The translations under genes were made by a program, and so were the position numbers. A stretch of 37,803 nt of DNA from Phytophthora quininea (lineage: Eukaryota; Oomycota; Peronosporomycetes; Peronosporales; Peronosporaceae): assembly GCA_011947345.1 (NCBI GenBank), contig JAAVTG010000998.1, positions 1-37,803 of the forward strand, read 5' to 3'. This document shows positions 19,150 to 29,347 of this stretch, in pieces. Position 1 is the first letter of the stretch. Each line of letters opens with the position of its first letter. The notes under the pieces are model-generated. The model was not told the origin of the DNA. It saw only the letters and a list, made by a program, of their open reading frames with translations, and did not search any database.

Positions 19150-20056
19150 TTACTGCAGCATTTCGTCCGACAGCTCCAGATCCAGCACCTCGTCGTGGGT
19201 GCTGAGCTGCGCGAGGAAGCTGCCCAGCAGGTGCAGCTGCTTCTGCAGCTGCGTCATGCTGGGATTGTCCAGGAACTTGATGGACTTCAGCTGCGTGTTG
19301 GGCGTGCGCCGCGCCACGTACTGCACGGCGCAGCGGTCCACGTTGGAGTCGCCCAGGGCGATGACCTGCTGCGGCTCCCTCGATGGCTGCTGGTACGGGT
19401 TGTGGACCTCCATCGGAGACTCGTACAGAAGTCCGTGCTTAGCCAGGAGGTCTCTGTAAACAGCGATCTTCCACTCGATGGGTCGGTCTGGATAGATGCT
19501 CTCAAAGTTGCCACGAGCAGAGATGATCGTCATCTGGTCCAGCAGCGGCACGACGTTGGGCAGGAAGCGCTGGCAGGAGCGCTCCACCCAGCCATGGAGG
19601 CCGTTGGTGACGATGAAGCACTGGCCAATCTTGAGGCACTCGGTCAGGAAGCTCTCCACCTCGCTCGAGAGCTCCTCGAGCTGCTCGCGGTTGCCTTCGG
19701 GCACTTCAAAGTCGATCTCCTCCGACGAGAAGCCGAGCTTGGCCAGGTGTGTTGGGCAGCAGCGTGTCATCCCAGTCCAAAATAATAACTGCAACAATTG
19801 GGTAAGTTGGCATTGCAGCAGCAATAAGGCACGCTCAGACGTACTCGGAGCGGGCGCAGTTTCCTGGACGACTGCTTGGGTCGGCGAAGCGGCTTCTTCG
19901 ACGACGGTGGCGTTGACGACACGGCTGACTCCCATGTATCGAGCAGTAAGTAGTGCGGCGGCTTGGTTGGCTTGCTGGTGCAGCGGCTTGCTTGTTGGGA
20001 AGAACGACTTTTCCGTTCTGAATAAATTCGTTGGGATCGGCGGGCAGAGGGGGCAT
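19150..20056 (-). CDS. HAD-superfamily hydrolase
   Basis: The start at 20056 (MPPLPADPNEFIQNGK) follows an initiator-like element. A 56-nt intron (19844-19789) ends directly before the nucleophile motif. After splicing the frame reads IIILDWDDTLLP (HAD motif I, first Asp the nucleophile, second the acid/base). Motif II is CFIVTNGLHGW (Thr), motif III the Lys in PIEWKIAVYRDLL, motif IV VIALGDSNVDRCAVQY (GDSxxD). All four catalytic positions are present, so it is probably an active phosphatase-type enzyme of about 280 residues; the substrate cannot be told. Frame changes occur near 19970 and 19748. The N-terminal 75 residues are Ala/Gln-rich and poorly conserved in appearance. Confidence 0.8.
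19789..19844 (-). other. Intron before HAD motif I
   Basis: This 56-nt intron has donor GTACGT, a branch-like CCAACTTAC and acceptor GTTGCAG. Without splicing the DWDDT motif is out of frame with the N-terminus. Confidence 0.75.
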
Positions 20057-20060
20057 ACAG

Positions 20061-20072
20061 TGAGCAAATGAG
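20061..20072 (-). promoter_or_regulatory. Initiator-like element of the HAD gene
   Basis: On the minus strand CTCATTTGCTCA, a fair match to the oomycete Inr core, ends four bases before the ATG at 20056. That implies a very short leader if used. Confidence 0.35.
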
Positions 20073-20142
20073 AGCGACAGGGCCAAACTGTCCCTGCTTT
20101 AGCACATTAGGTTAGGGGTTCAATAAAAACGCACTTCAACCA

Positions 20143-20580
20143 ATGGTAAGTAGCGCAACACACCGAGTGGGATTTGCCTGCGAGCTGCTCGCCCTGCCGT
20201 CTGCATCCACCAAGCGCCGATGGCCCAGCGGGCCGATCAGCGCAGCAACTATGAACTTGGCGCGCAGGCGGAGGACGCGGAGACGCTCGGAGCTGGCTGA
20301 CAAGATAGGATCGCTTACGTTGCCGTACATAGCCGAGCCAGTCAATAAGTCGGCTAAAGAAATTTCTCACGCCGGACTCGCGACAGGTTTCAAGGACAAA
20401 ACTTACACACAATCTCAAAGCCCGATAAAAGCAGCCCAGCCGGAAACGGAAAGCTTGGTCCCGCCGCTCGATGCACGTGCTGTCGTCGATCCATTCGACA
20501 CTGCTGTCGACAACAAAAGATATCTCTGCGTGCGTGCTGAAGGCACGTGCTGCTTGGTCATGAAAATCCGCTTCGTTTGA
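20143..20580 (+). CDS. Hypothetical small protein (doubtful)
   Basis: This open frame of 145 codons fills most of the 620-base gap between the HAD gene and eIF3b. An internal ATG at 20251 gives a basic start (NLARRRRTRRR) followed by LADKIGSLTLPYIAEPVNK and a Pro/Asp-containing tail. No domain, signal peptide or TM segment is visible. A minus-strand frame of similar length (20107-20583) overlaps it, so at most one is real. The region could also be a spliced or noncoding transcript, or nothing. Confidence 0.25.
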   Translation: MVSSATHRVGFACELLALPSASTKRRWPSGPISAATMNLARRRRTRRRSELADKIGSLTLPYIAEPVNKSAKEISHAGLATGFKDKTYTQSQSPIKAAQPETESLVPPLDARAVVDPFDTAVDNKRYLCVRAEGTCCLVMKIRFV

Positions 20581-20726
20581 CACCTAAAGATCCAGTTGTA
20601 TGTAGATCGCGTCCTAGAAGTGAGACCATGATCCAAGCACCAAAACCTTTTCGTCTACAGACACAAACACAGCTCGCCAACGGACTGCAAAGCACTGGGC
20701 TGCAATTTCGTTAAATACCCACTCGC

Positions 20727-22818
20727 CTACTTCTTGGTCACGACCTCCTCCTTGATGTCCAGCACGTCGTCGTACGTGTGACTCTGCACAATGTACTCGT
20801 CCTCGTCCTCGCTGTCGTAGCCACCCAGCAGCTCGATGTAGGCGGCACGGCGCGCCGCCGCGGTCTCCAGACGCTTCTGCAGCAGCTCCTGGAACTCCTC
20901 CTCCTGGCGGTTGCGCTCGGCGTTCTCGGCCGCGAGTCGCTCGCGCTCCTTGAGTCGGTCCATCTCGTTGAAGCGCTTCTCGAACTTCTTGAGGTTCTTG
21001 ACCACGTTGTTGTACTCCTCGTCGGTCAGCAGCGAGCGCGGGCGCGGCGCCACAGGAACTGGTAGAACGCGTCCTTCTTCTCCTCCAGAAGCTGCTTGCC
21101 CTGGAACGTCCACAGCGTGTAGCCATTGTCCATCGTGAACTTGTAGTACGAGTTGTCCAGCGGCTGGCACACGGCCGTCGCCACCACACGGCCGGACGGG
21201 TCCCACTCGACGTGCGTGCACTTAAGTGCTCCTGCACCGTGATGCTCTGCTGCTCGGTGGCGTCCCAGAACTCGAGCTGGCCGTTGATCTCACCCAGACC
21301 GGCCAGCACAATGTTGTTGCCCAGCGGCGACCAGTACAGGTGGCTGCAGGCCTTGTCCTTGAGCGTGTACATGTGCGTCACCTCCTTGGCATTCTTGCCG
21401 TTGCCGCCGTCCATGTCGTAGAACGACACGTTCAGGCGCTGGCTTCCCTCGCCGTGCACGGTGGCGAAGCGCGTGCCCTTGGCTCCCACGCAAAGGCAAC
21501 AATGTTGTCCTTGATCTCCAGCATCTCGACGGGCACCAGCTGCTCGTGCACGCGGAACAGCTCAAAGTTCGTGTACATGGTCTTCTTCGACTTGGAGTGG
21601 CGCGTCACCTTGACGCACAGGAACGTGCCGTTCGGGTGCCAGTGCAGCTTGCAGTCGCTCACGTTGAACAGGTTTTTCTGGCGCACCTCGCGACGCGAAG
21701 GAAGCTCCACGAGGGACACACGGGCAGGCACGTTGTTGCCTTCAGGCGCCCAGTAGGCCAGGATGGGGTCCGTGGGGGACCAGAAGAAGTCGTGCACGCC
21801 TTCAGCACGCAGCGACTTCTTCTCCAGCAGCTTCATGGACGGCAGCTCGTACACACTGATGACGTCCTTGCCACGACGAGCAACGTACTTGTCGTCGGCG
21901 CTCCACTTGAACGGGGTCATGAGGCCCTGCACCACTTCGTCCTTAGCACCGGTAGGCTTGCCGGCCGGGAAGGCACGCAGCATCTTGCTGGTTTTGACGT
22001 CCCAGATAATAATGGCCGACTCCTGCTCTGTCTCGCTAAGCGTCAAGATGTAGTTCTCGTTGGGCGAGAACACCGCCAGCTTGACGTTCTTGTGGGCGAA
22101 GCGCCCCACCTTCTCGTATTTGTCTCCTCCCCAGAGAGCGATGCCCTGCGGGTGGAATGTCGCCAAGTACGTGCCCTGAGGGGACCACAGCACGTACTGG
22201 GAGCACCACTGCTTGCCGTTCTTCTTCTCGCGGTCGCCAGCGTAGTCCAGCTCCAGCTCGCCCTTGTCGCTCCAGTAGATCTCGGTCTCCGAGCCGTGAC
22301 GCAGAACGAACATGTCGCGACGGGCCGGGTCCGTGAGCCACGTCTTGAGGTTTTGGGCTCGACGAACTTGTCCACCTTGGGGGCGACGAACTCCGTGGGG
22401 TCTTCTGGAACTTATTCATGTCGTCGTACTTGTTCACCAGCATGGTGTGGCGCTTGTCCAGCGCAAAGTTGTTGATGGTGCGCACGGCGTCGTTGGCGTG
22501 GGCCTCCTGGTCGTACTCGACGAAGGCGAAGCCCGTGGTCTTGCCGGCGCTGCCGAAGGGCATCTGGATGTCCACGACGGGCCCCACCTGGCCAAAGATC
22601 TTCTTGACCACGTTCAGCAGCTTGCCGTGCTTGGCCTCGTCCACGACGGGCAGGCCGCCCACCACCACGACCATGGAGAAGTCGTTGCAGAAGTCGGCTT
22701 CCTCATGGGCCTTGGTGGTCACCTCATCCTCCACCTCCTCGTCGGAGATGTAGTCGGCGTAGTGCTCCGCCTCCTTCTTCAGGTGCGCCAGCTTCTGCTC
22801 GAACGTCACGGGAGCCAT
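20727..22818 (-). CDS. EIF3B: Eukaryotic translation initiation factor 3 subunit B
   Basis: eIF3b (PRT1) is a core scaffold of eIF3 on the 40S subunit. The start at 22818 gives MAPVTFEQKLAHLKKEAEHY, then an RRM (MVVVVGGLPVVDEA; FGQVGPVVDIQM; GFAFVEYDQEAHANDA). Next comes the nine-bladed propeller region: LRHGSETEIYWSDKGEL, WSPQGTYLATFHPQGIALWG, FSPNENYILTLSETE, then WSADDKYVARRGKDVISVYE, DNIVAFAWEP and YTLWTFQGKQL. The C-terminal helix (LTDEEYNNVVKNLKKFEKRF) leads to an acidic tail ending EEVVTKK. Total about 700 residues, normal for the family. Five single-base frame changes (near 22405, 22352, 21490, 21218, 21060) break it. In an essential single-copy gene these are best read as sequence errors. 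It is probably highly expressed; a GC-rich coding bias is obvious against the neighbouring intergenic DNA. Confidence 0.95.
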
Positions 22819-22976
22819 GGCTGCAATTGGCGAGGGAGAATGATACACTTCTTGCGGAGTGAACGCTCGCAAGACCACCAGTCGTTGCGAAAATGGCTAC
22901 ACATCGCAGCACGTTTTATTTATTACAGATATGACCACTTAAAACGTTGCAGTTTGGATACTCCGTCAAGGCTAAG

Positions 22977-23590
22977 ATGGGAACCCGCTACCGACCCCGC
23001 TACTGGCCGTCACACTCGTGTTCCAGTCCAAGGAGATATTCGACATACTGGCCCTCGACAATGTCACCGCCTTCCTAGACTCGGTCGTCGAGATGGCGCT
23101 CTGTGACGCCTGCAAGTTCGACTCTGTGGCACTACTGGATGGCATCTGAAACAGCTGCACCTCTGAGAGCGAGCCACCCCCTGCTGATGCTGGTCCTAGC
23201 AATGGAGGACGATGGTCGAGACGGAAGTATCTTCGCACCGACCCACACTACAATCGGTACCATTTCCGTCTGGTAATGATCGAGGCTGTGAAGCTCAAAG
23301 GGATGGAAGTGGCTCGGTGGTTGTTTAACCACTTCAGTGGCTGCATCGTGCCATTTTGGGGCTATGCACAATGCTGCCGGAGACGGGAGATGGACTTGTT
23401 GCGGTTCTTTTTGAAGCACGGCATTCGTGCTGGCAACGGAGCTTTGGCGAGTCGCTGGGATGGTCTCCGGGAGACAATGCTCAGTACAAGGCCAAACACT
23501 TCGTCCGGTGGAGTCGCCACGATCTGAGTGCTGCTGCCAACAGCAAGTGGCTGCACGCAATCTGGAACACCCGGCAACGAGCTGCCCGCT
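22977..23590 (+). pseudogene. Partial upstream duplicate of the ankyrin gene's 5' part
   Basis: This repeats the first 600 bases of the ankyrin gene at 23765, about 797 bases upstream. AVTLVFQSKEIFDILALDN matches AVTFVFQSRKIFDVLVLDK; MALCDACKFDSVALLDGI matches MALCDACKFGSVALLDRI; RWSRRKYLRTDPHYNRYHF is near identical. A TGA at 23147-23149 replaces the TGG of the intact copy, and frame changes occur near 22985 and 23360. Similarity stops near 23570, where the ankyrin gene's own upstream sequence begins. Confidence 0.75.
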
Positions 23591-24365
23591 GCTGACGCTC
23601 TACAATTCTTGGTTGTTGCCTACGACCCGTTCGTGATGACCCCAGCTGAAGACGACCCAAATATTTTTCGAATGCTAAAAGTTGCAGTTCGGACAATCCG
23701 TCACTTCCCAACATTCCTCCTGCAGCTCAAGCCAAGAGCAAGAGCAAGCAAAACTAAGACAAAGATGGAGGAGCCGTTGCTACCACCTCCACCCCCGTTG
23801 CTGGCGGTGACATTCGTGTTCCAATCCAGGAAAATCTTCGACGTCCTCGTCCTCGACAAAGCTACCTCCTTCTTGGACTCGGCCGTCGAGATGGCTCTCT
23901 GCGATGCCTGCAAGTTCGGCTCTGTGGCTCTATTGGATCGCATCTGGAACAGCTGCACCTCTGAGAGTGAGCCGTCACCTGCTGACGCTGGTCCTGGCAA
24001 TGGAGGACGATGGTCGAGACGGAAGTATCTTCGCACCGACCCACACTACAATCGCTTCCAGTTCAGGCTCTCTATGGTGGAGGCAGTGAAGCACAAGGGG
24101 CTGGAAGTGACGCGGTGGCTGTTTAACCACTTCAGTGGCTGTATTGTGCCATTCGTGGCTGTCCGCAATGCTGCCTACGACGGTAAGCTGGATTTGTTGA
24201 GGTTCTTTTGGCCCATGACATTCGTGCTGGCAACGGAGCTTTAGCCAGCCAACATGACGGTCTTCGAGGGGACATGACTCGGTACAAGGGCAAACATTTC
24301 GTTCGATGGGGCCACCACGATGTGTCCGCTGCAGCCAACAACAAACAGCACGAGACGATCTGGTG
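22990..24365 (+). repeat. Direct duplication, about 580 bases per unit, offset about 797
   Basis: Unit 1 is about 22990-23570 and unit 2 about 23785-24365. Matching landmarks are 23041 with 23839 and 23535 with 24331. The roughly 200 bases between units differ. Confidence 0.65.
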
Positions 24366-26106
24366 GCTGTACCGACACACAAAAGGCCCGCGCTGGCTCA
24401 AACAAGCCTTGCTGGAGACAACATTTAACGGGGACATTGTGCTACTGGACTGGTTTGTTGCTCACTGTCGAACCCGCGGCGTCATTCCTGACGAGGAGGA
24501 CGAGGTTGGAGACCCAGACATAAGGAAGGCGGCTTTGACGACCCCGGCGAGGAAAGGGTGCTGTCGGACAAGCTGTGGCCGCTGAGGACGTGGCCAACGC
24601 TCTCCGAACCCTTCGGGCAGCAGGCATGTTAGTAGGGGATGTCGATGCACTTGCACCGTTCCTTACTCCCCCTCTGGACTATGACAATGCGTTGGACTTT
24701 GCTGTGTTTGACGGCGTGGGAGATTTCGAAGGCGAGAATGCGCGGGAGTTGATTCGAGGGGATCCACACATTTTCGCGCGGTATGTCGGATACGGTGGCC
24801 ACCTTAGTGCGTTAGAATGGATGCACGAGAATGGCTTTTTGAGGAGGTGCTAAGCCACAGCTGTGCCACGCAATTGACAAAGGCGGTCTCGACATGGTGG
24901 AGTGGATGATCAGTCATAAGATGGTGGAAGCAGGTCGAGCAATGGCGCTGGCTGCCAGCTATAGCTGTCTAGACATGGCAAAGCGACTGTACCATCGATA
25001 CTGGCAGCAGATTCGGTCACAGCCATATTTTCCATTGAGGGGAAGTTCTATCTCTGAGTGGTCACCGCAATGGTATGAAGGGGAGACAGCTTGGGTCTCG
25101 AAGGGCACGTTGGCTTCCGCGGCGAGGAGAGGAAATCTAGCCCTTGTCAAATGGATAGTGGAGACTTTCAGCTCGGCATATGACCTCTTCAATGAAAGGC
25201 CAACAAACCACACTGGCTGGAAACACCATCTCATCGATGTCGCCGCGCTTAGTGGATCCGTCGAGACGGTGGAATATCTCCACAAACTCGCATTGAAGAA
25301 CCAACCAAGCAACACCAAACCCAGACGAAAAAAGCAAAAACAAGCAAGCACGCTAGTCCTGGCTGGTCCGACGTGTTCAACCGAGGCGATGGACAACGCA
25401 GCAAAAGAGAATCACTTGAACGTCGTGCAGTGGCTTCACAAGAATCGAACGGAAGGCTGCACTGTAGCAGCGATGGATCAAGCTGCCGAAAAGGGCCACT
25501 TGGAAATGGTGCAGTGGCTTCATAGCAACCGAACGGAAGGATGCACGACCAAGGCGATGGATCTCGCAGCATCAAGCGGCCGCCTCGATGTCGTCAAGTG
25601 GCTGCATGGAAATCGACCCGGGATGCACCACCGAAGCAATGGACGGAGCAGCTTCGGGAGGATACCTCCATGTCGTGCAGTGGTTGCACGCTAATCGGTC
25701 CGAGGGCTGTACTGTGAAAGCCATGGACGATGCAGCTTACTATGGCCACCTAAAGGTTGTTGATTGGCTTCACAAGAACCGCTCCGAGGGCTGCTCGGCT
25801 AACCTGATGGATCGCGTCGCGAAAGTCGGACGTTTGAACGTTGTGAAGTGGCTGCATGTGCACCGCTCTGAGGGTTGTACGGCTGCTGCCATGGATGAAG
25901 CAGCCTGCTGGGTTCCTGCCAGCCTCGATGTCGTGTTGTTCCTACACTCCCAGCGTGGTGAGGGATGCTCGGCGGAAGCGTTCCGCAAGACACGAAAATG
26001 CAGTCCCTGGGGAGATATGCATGAGACTGACAGTGACCACCCTTCAGACAACATTCATGACTGGTTGGTGGAGCACTACCCCAACGTGAATCCGAGTGCA
26101 GCGTAG
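23765..26106 (+). CDS. WLH-type ankyrin-repeat protein
   Basis: The start at 23765 (MEEPLLPPPPPLLAVTF) corresponds to the start of the upstream duplicate. The N-terminal 400 residues hold degenerate ankyrin-like units (CDACKFGSVALLDRIWN; VRNAAYDGKLDLLRFF; GYGGHLSALEWMHENGF). From about 25,375 a regular 33-residue array of six to eight units repeats the pattern 'EGCT-x-x-AMD-x-AA-x-x-GHL-x-VV-x-WLH-x-NR-x'. The C-terminus is DNIHDWLVEHYPNVNPSAA. Frame changes near 24210, 24555, 24845 and 25610 break a protein of about 780 residues. Repeats of this kind are abundant in oomycetes and in giant DNA viruses; they bind proteins, partner unknown. No signal peptide, TM segment or enzymatic domain is visible. 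Confidence 0.75.
25375..25960 (+). repeat. Tandem 99-base (33-residue) ankyrin repeat array
   Basis: Near-identical units are seen with AMDNAAKENHLNVVQWLHKN, AMDQAAEKGHLEMVQWLHSN, AMDLAASSGRLDVVKWLHGN, AMDGAASGGYLHVVQWLHAN, AMDDAAYYGHLKVVDWLHKN and LMDRVAKVGRLNVVKWLHVH. The DNA similarity between units is high enough to allow unequal exchange. Confidence 0.85.
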
Positions 26107-26502
26107 TAAGAGAGGCCATGTGACCATGAACAAAATCGCGTTGTATCGCCAGTTACATTCCAGGTGTCGTAGTCGATTCGTCCAGTGGATACGGTCAGCG
26201 TTCATATAACTTTGTGCTTGTTGCGTCATCCAGTGCCTCTCAAGTTTCCTGCCACTGCAAAGCAGAAAGTGTCCACAGTACTGATACCAAAGCTACATGA
26301 AGACTTTCCCACAATCATCTATCCTGCTCGCCAACAACAGCGCAAGCTTTTTCACTGCACTGTATTACTATAAGCAAGCTTGGCCTTGCGTGTTGAAGCC
26401 AGGGATTTGAGACTACAAGGGAAATGGTTTTGTCCCGCCACAGTATCCCTTGCCAGTCAACCACTCATCTGGTTCTCGAGCGTCGAGTGTTTCCGTCCAA
26501 AC
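26107..26502. other. Gene-free interval
   Basis: This interval separates the ankyrin gene's stop from the initiator of the RXLR-like candidate. Short open frames only; I see no conserved coding pattern, repeat or RNA gene. Confidence 0.6.
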
Positions 26503-26517
26503 CTCATTCGTCAATTT
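26503..26517 (+). promoter_or_regulatory. Oomycete initiator (Inr) element
   Basis: CTCATTCGTCAATTT is a full-length match to the known oomycete core-promoter pattern YTCATTYYNCAWTTT. It lies 20 bases before the ATG at 26537. Confidence 0.65.
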
Positions 26518-26536
26518 ACTGCCACTAAATTACACC

Positions 26537-27025
26537 ATGCGTCTGACCTCCATCCTGATCGTCGCCTCCATCGCCCGTCTTCACGAGCAGTGAAGCTGCT
26601 TCTGTTTCGGAGCAGACGAAACCCTCGACGACGAGACCGGCAAGAGATTCTCCTGCGGACTACCAAGTACCAAGACGATGTAGACCCGGACGACACAGCA
26701 ATGATGAGGACGACCGAGATGACTCAGCTGACGAGGTGGAGCGTGGCGGTGGATTTAACCCCAAGATCCTGATGACCAAAGGAAGCCCAGTCCATTAAGT
26801 CTGGTCGTACCAATAACTATGCCCAAGTTGAACGCTGAAGAGGCTGCACTCATGAGTCTGATCGAAACGGTTGACGGCGTCGAGACCAAGATAACAAACT
26901 GGCTGAGTGAGCGTCTGACGGGGGCCGATGTCAACGCGCTCTTTGCCTTCAAACATGTCGACCAAAACACCGAGAAAGCGCTCGCACAGTACAAGCAGGT
27001 GATGGCACTAAATGACCTAAATTGA
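26537..27025 (+). CDS. Candidate RXLR-type secreted effector (frame-broken)
   Basis: The ATG at 26537 opens MRLTSILIVASIA, the hydrophobic core of a typical oomycete secretion signal. After a frame change the Ser/Ala-rich cleavage region SSEAASVSEQTK follows. Further pieces in three frames give a Thr/Arg-rich stretch, an acidic stretch (NDEDDRDDSADEVERGG, like the dEER part), and a helical C-terminus with WLSERLTGADVNALF that recalls WY-type effector folds. The RXLR tetrapeptide itself is not readable in a single frame: around 26650-26660 the two frames give RFS and LLR. About five frame changes in 490 bases is denser than in eIF3b, so this may be a decaying gene. RXLR effectors are secreted and enter plant cells to modify immunity; that role is inferred from layout and from the strong initiator upstream. 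Confidence 0.55.
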
Positions 27026-27205
27026 CGGGGCGTCGTGACGTAGCAGCAAAGGAGAAGTTAAAACGTGACTCCAGTCGATCTGATCAGCACCGGCGAACCG
27101 TTTTTCGAGCGCTCTCGCAAACCGTCCTCGAAACGACCATGTGCGCCGGCCGCTGAAAGACGAATGAGGTGGCGCGCGACTTGTTGACTGTCCTTCTCTC
27201 GCCTC

Positions 27206-29347
27206 ATGCTGCCTGAGCTGCTCGTCGCTTGGATGTTACTCGCGAATTTTTCAAAGAAGAATACGCTGGCAACGCTACACCCGACGCGGCAGCGGATGCT
27301 GCCCCGAGAAGGCGAGCCCTGGGCTCCAGCTTCTGGGCTCTGGTATTGCTGTTCGAGATGCGGCGGCAGTATTCCGTCGGGGCCGTCGTCGACGTCGTCG
27401 ACCAGCTGCACAAGCTGCAGCAGAAGAACTCGGGCAGCGGCAGCGTCGGCACTACAGCGTCTCAAATCATGCTCTCAAATGTACCAGATCCGTTGATGCA
27501 GCGCCTCACAGAGCGATCGGTGCGATGGGACTCGCTGTCAGGGTATCTGCAGCGTGCGTTGTTGTGGGATACAGGTCTCGTCATGACAAGCGGGGATCGA
27601 CTGGTTCAGGTTTATCTTCCGTGCGGGGAGCCCATGGGAACCAGTATCCAAACCTATGAGGCGTTCGAAGGTTGTACGCTGGAAACCTGCAACACGACAG
27701 GGTTGTATTATGTCGGTGCGGATTGCTCCAGGACGACCGTGTGGAAGGTGGCGCAGTGTGCTATCCAAGCCGTGGAGAAGAACGCGACCGATGTTGTTGA
27801 CGCAAGAACCAGCACGCTGTGGGCAGAGGATGGCCCTTTCACGACGGTACCAGATATTCGACTGTACAAGCACCTGGAAGACGAAGACTCTGCGTCGGTG
27901 AACGGTAGTGGCTCTGGCAATGACACAAGCGAAGCCAACGGCGAGATTGCTCGCTATAATATCCAGACGGATGTCATCTTCACGATAAACCAAAGGCAGC
28001 CGTTGCCGTATAACGCCGAGAGCTGCCCGGAAGACCCATTTTTCGTGACCCCGTGTATTGAGTTTGACGAGACGTCTGCCGATCAGTGGTGTCTTCCAGT
28101 CACCGGTGGGTTTATCGAGCTTTGGCTCGATACCGAGCTTGGACAATCACACGGTAGTGAACCAGCCGCAACCAACGGAGTGAAATCCGGTGGTGGAACC
28201 ACGAGCATCTCTGGACCGACGATCATCCTTGTCGCGTTATTTATTTTGCTGGCGACAGCAGTCGGCGCTCTCATCGCAGTTCACGTGAACCGCAAGAAGC
28301 GTGAGGAAAGACGTGTGAGTCGTCCCCAACAATCTACGAAAGCGCGGTGACGACTCGCTCGAAGCGCACGCTTAAAGGAGACACCGATGCTTATCTCAAG
28401 TCGAATTCGTACAGACAAAACTCACTGTACGAGTCACGACGGCGTCGGTCGATGGAGCTCGCGACGTTTTGCGACGACGCCAAGATTACGTCCAAGCGAA
28501 TCGACTACGAGAGCCTCTCGTTTGACAAGTTGATCGCTCGAGGTGCAAGTGGAGAAGTTTGGCGTGGCAAGTACGGCGACCAAGTCGTGGCCATCAAGCA
28601 GCTCTTACCGGAGAAGCGTCACGACGAAGGCATGGTCACGCTGTTTGCAAACGAAGTCCGTCTCGCGTCTGCGCTGGAGCACCCAAACATCGTTCGCTTC
28701 GTGGGTCTGTCGTGGAATCGAGTGTGCGACTTGTGCATCGTCTCCGAGTTCATGGAGCAAGGCGATCTGTCGATCGTGTTGAACGCGAACCGTAAAAAGT
28801 TGGAGCTCAGCTGGGAGAAGGAGAAGCTGCCGATCGCCGTCGACATTGCGGAGGCGCTGGCCTATCTGCATGGCCGAAACCCAGTGATTATCCACCGCGA
28901 CCTCAAGTCTCTGAATGTGCTTTTGGACACTCGACTGCGTGCCAAACTGAGCGACTTTGGTCTTAGTCGAGCAAGATCCTCGGACGACACCATGACGAAC
29001 GGAGTGGGCACGCTACTGTGGACAGCCCCGAGATTTTGCGTGGCGAGGCCTACAGCGAGAAGGCAGACGTCTACTCGTACGCGATCGTGCTGTCAGAACT
29101 GGATACGTGTCTACCGCCGTTCGCACTCAACTCGGAGGTGAGCGAGCGCCACTTGACCACGATGCAGCTCATGCACTTGGCCACGTCGGGCCAGGTGTCG
29201 CCACAGTTAAGAGAGGACTGTCCGGCGCCCATCCAGCAGTTAATGACAGCTTGTGCCTCGTTCGATCCGTCCCAGAGACCCAACGCCCTAGAGATAGTGT
29301 TCGCGCTGCGGAACATCGCGCGCTGCATGAAGTATGACTCGTTGTGA
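27206..29347 (+). CDS. Receptor-type TKL protein kinase 1
   Basis: A hydrophobic N-terminus (MLPELLVAWMLLA) serves as signal or anchor, with a frame change near 27245. The ectodomain has several cysteines and possible N-glycosylation sites; marker blocks are YLQRALLWDTGLVM, YEAFEGCTLETCNTTGLYY and LWAEDGPFTTVPD. One TM segment follows (TIILVALFILLATAVGALIA) with a basic stop-transfer NRKKREERR. The kinase has ARGASGEVWRGKY (Gly loop), VVAIKQLL (Lys), HRDLKSLN, DFGLSRARS and then GTLLWTAP; a C-run deletion near 29029 shifts the frame before SEKADVYSYAIVLSE. At 28313-28375 either a short GT-AG intron or an indel joins the halves. All catalytic residues are present, so it is probably active. Ser/Thr specificity and plasma membrane location are inferred; the ligand is unknown. 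Confidence 0.85.

Noticed and set aside
19102..19785. Plus-strand 227-codon ORF
   Set aside because: Antisense of the HAD hydrolase, which carries all four catalytic motifs.
20107..20583. Minus-strand protein of 158 codons
   Set aside because: It overlaps an equally unsupported plus-strand frame and shows no domain; composition is no better than chance.
21546..23106. Long plus-strand ORFs (309 and 264 codons)
   Set aside because: Antisense shadows of eIF3b caused by its GC-rich codon use.
22977..26106. Viral insertion explaining the ankyrin gene
   Set aside because: No viral core gene lies nearby, and such ankyrin repeats are common in oomycetes.
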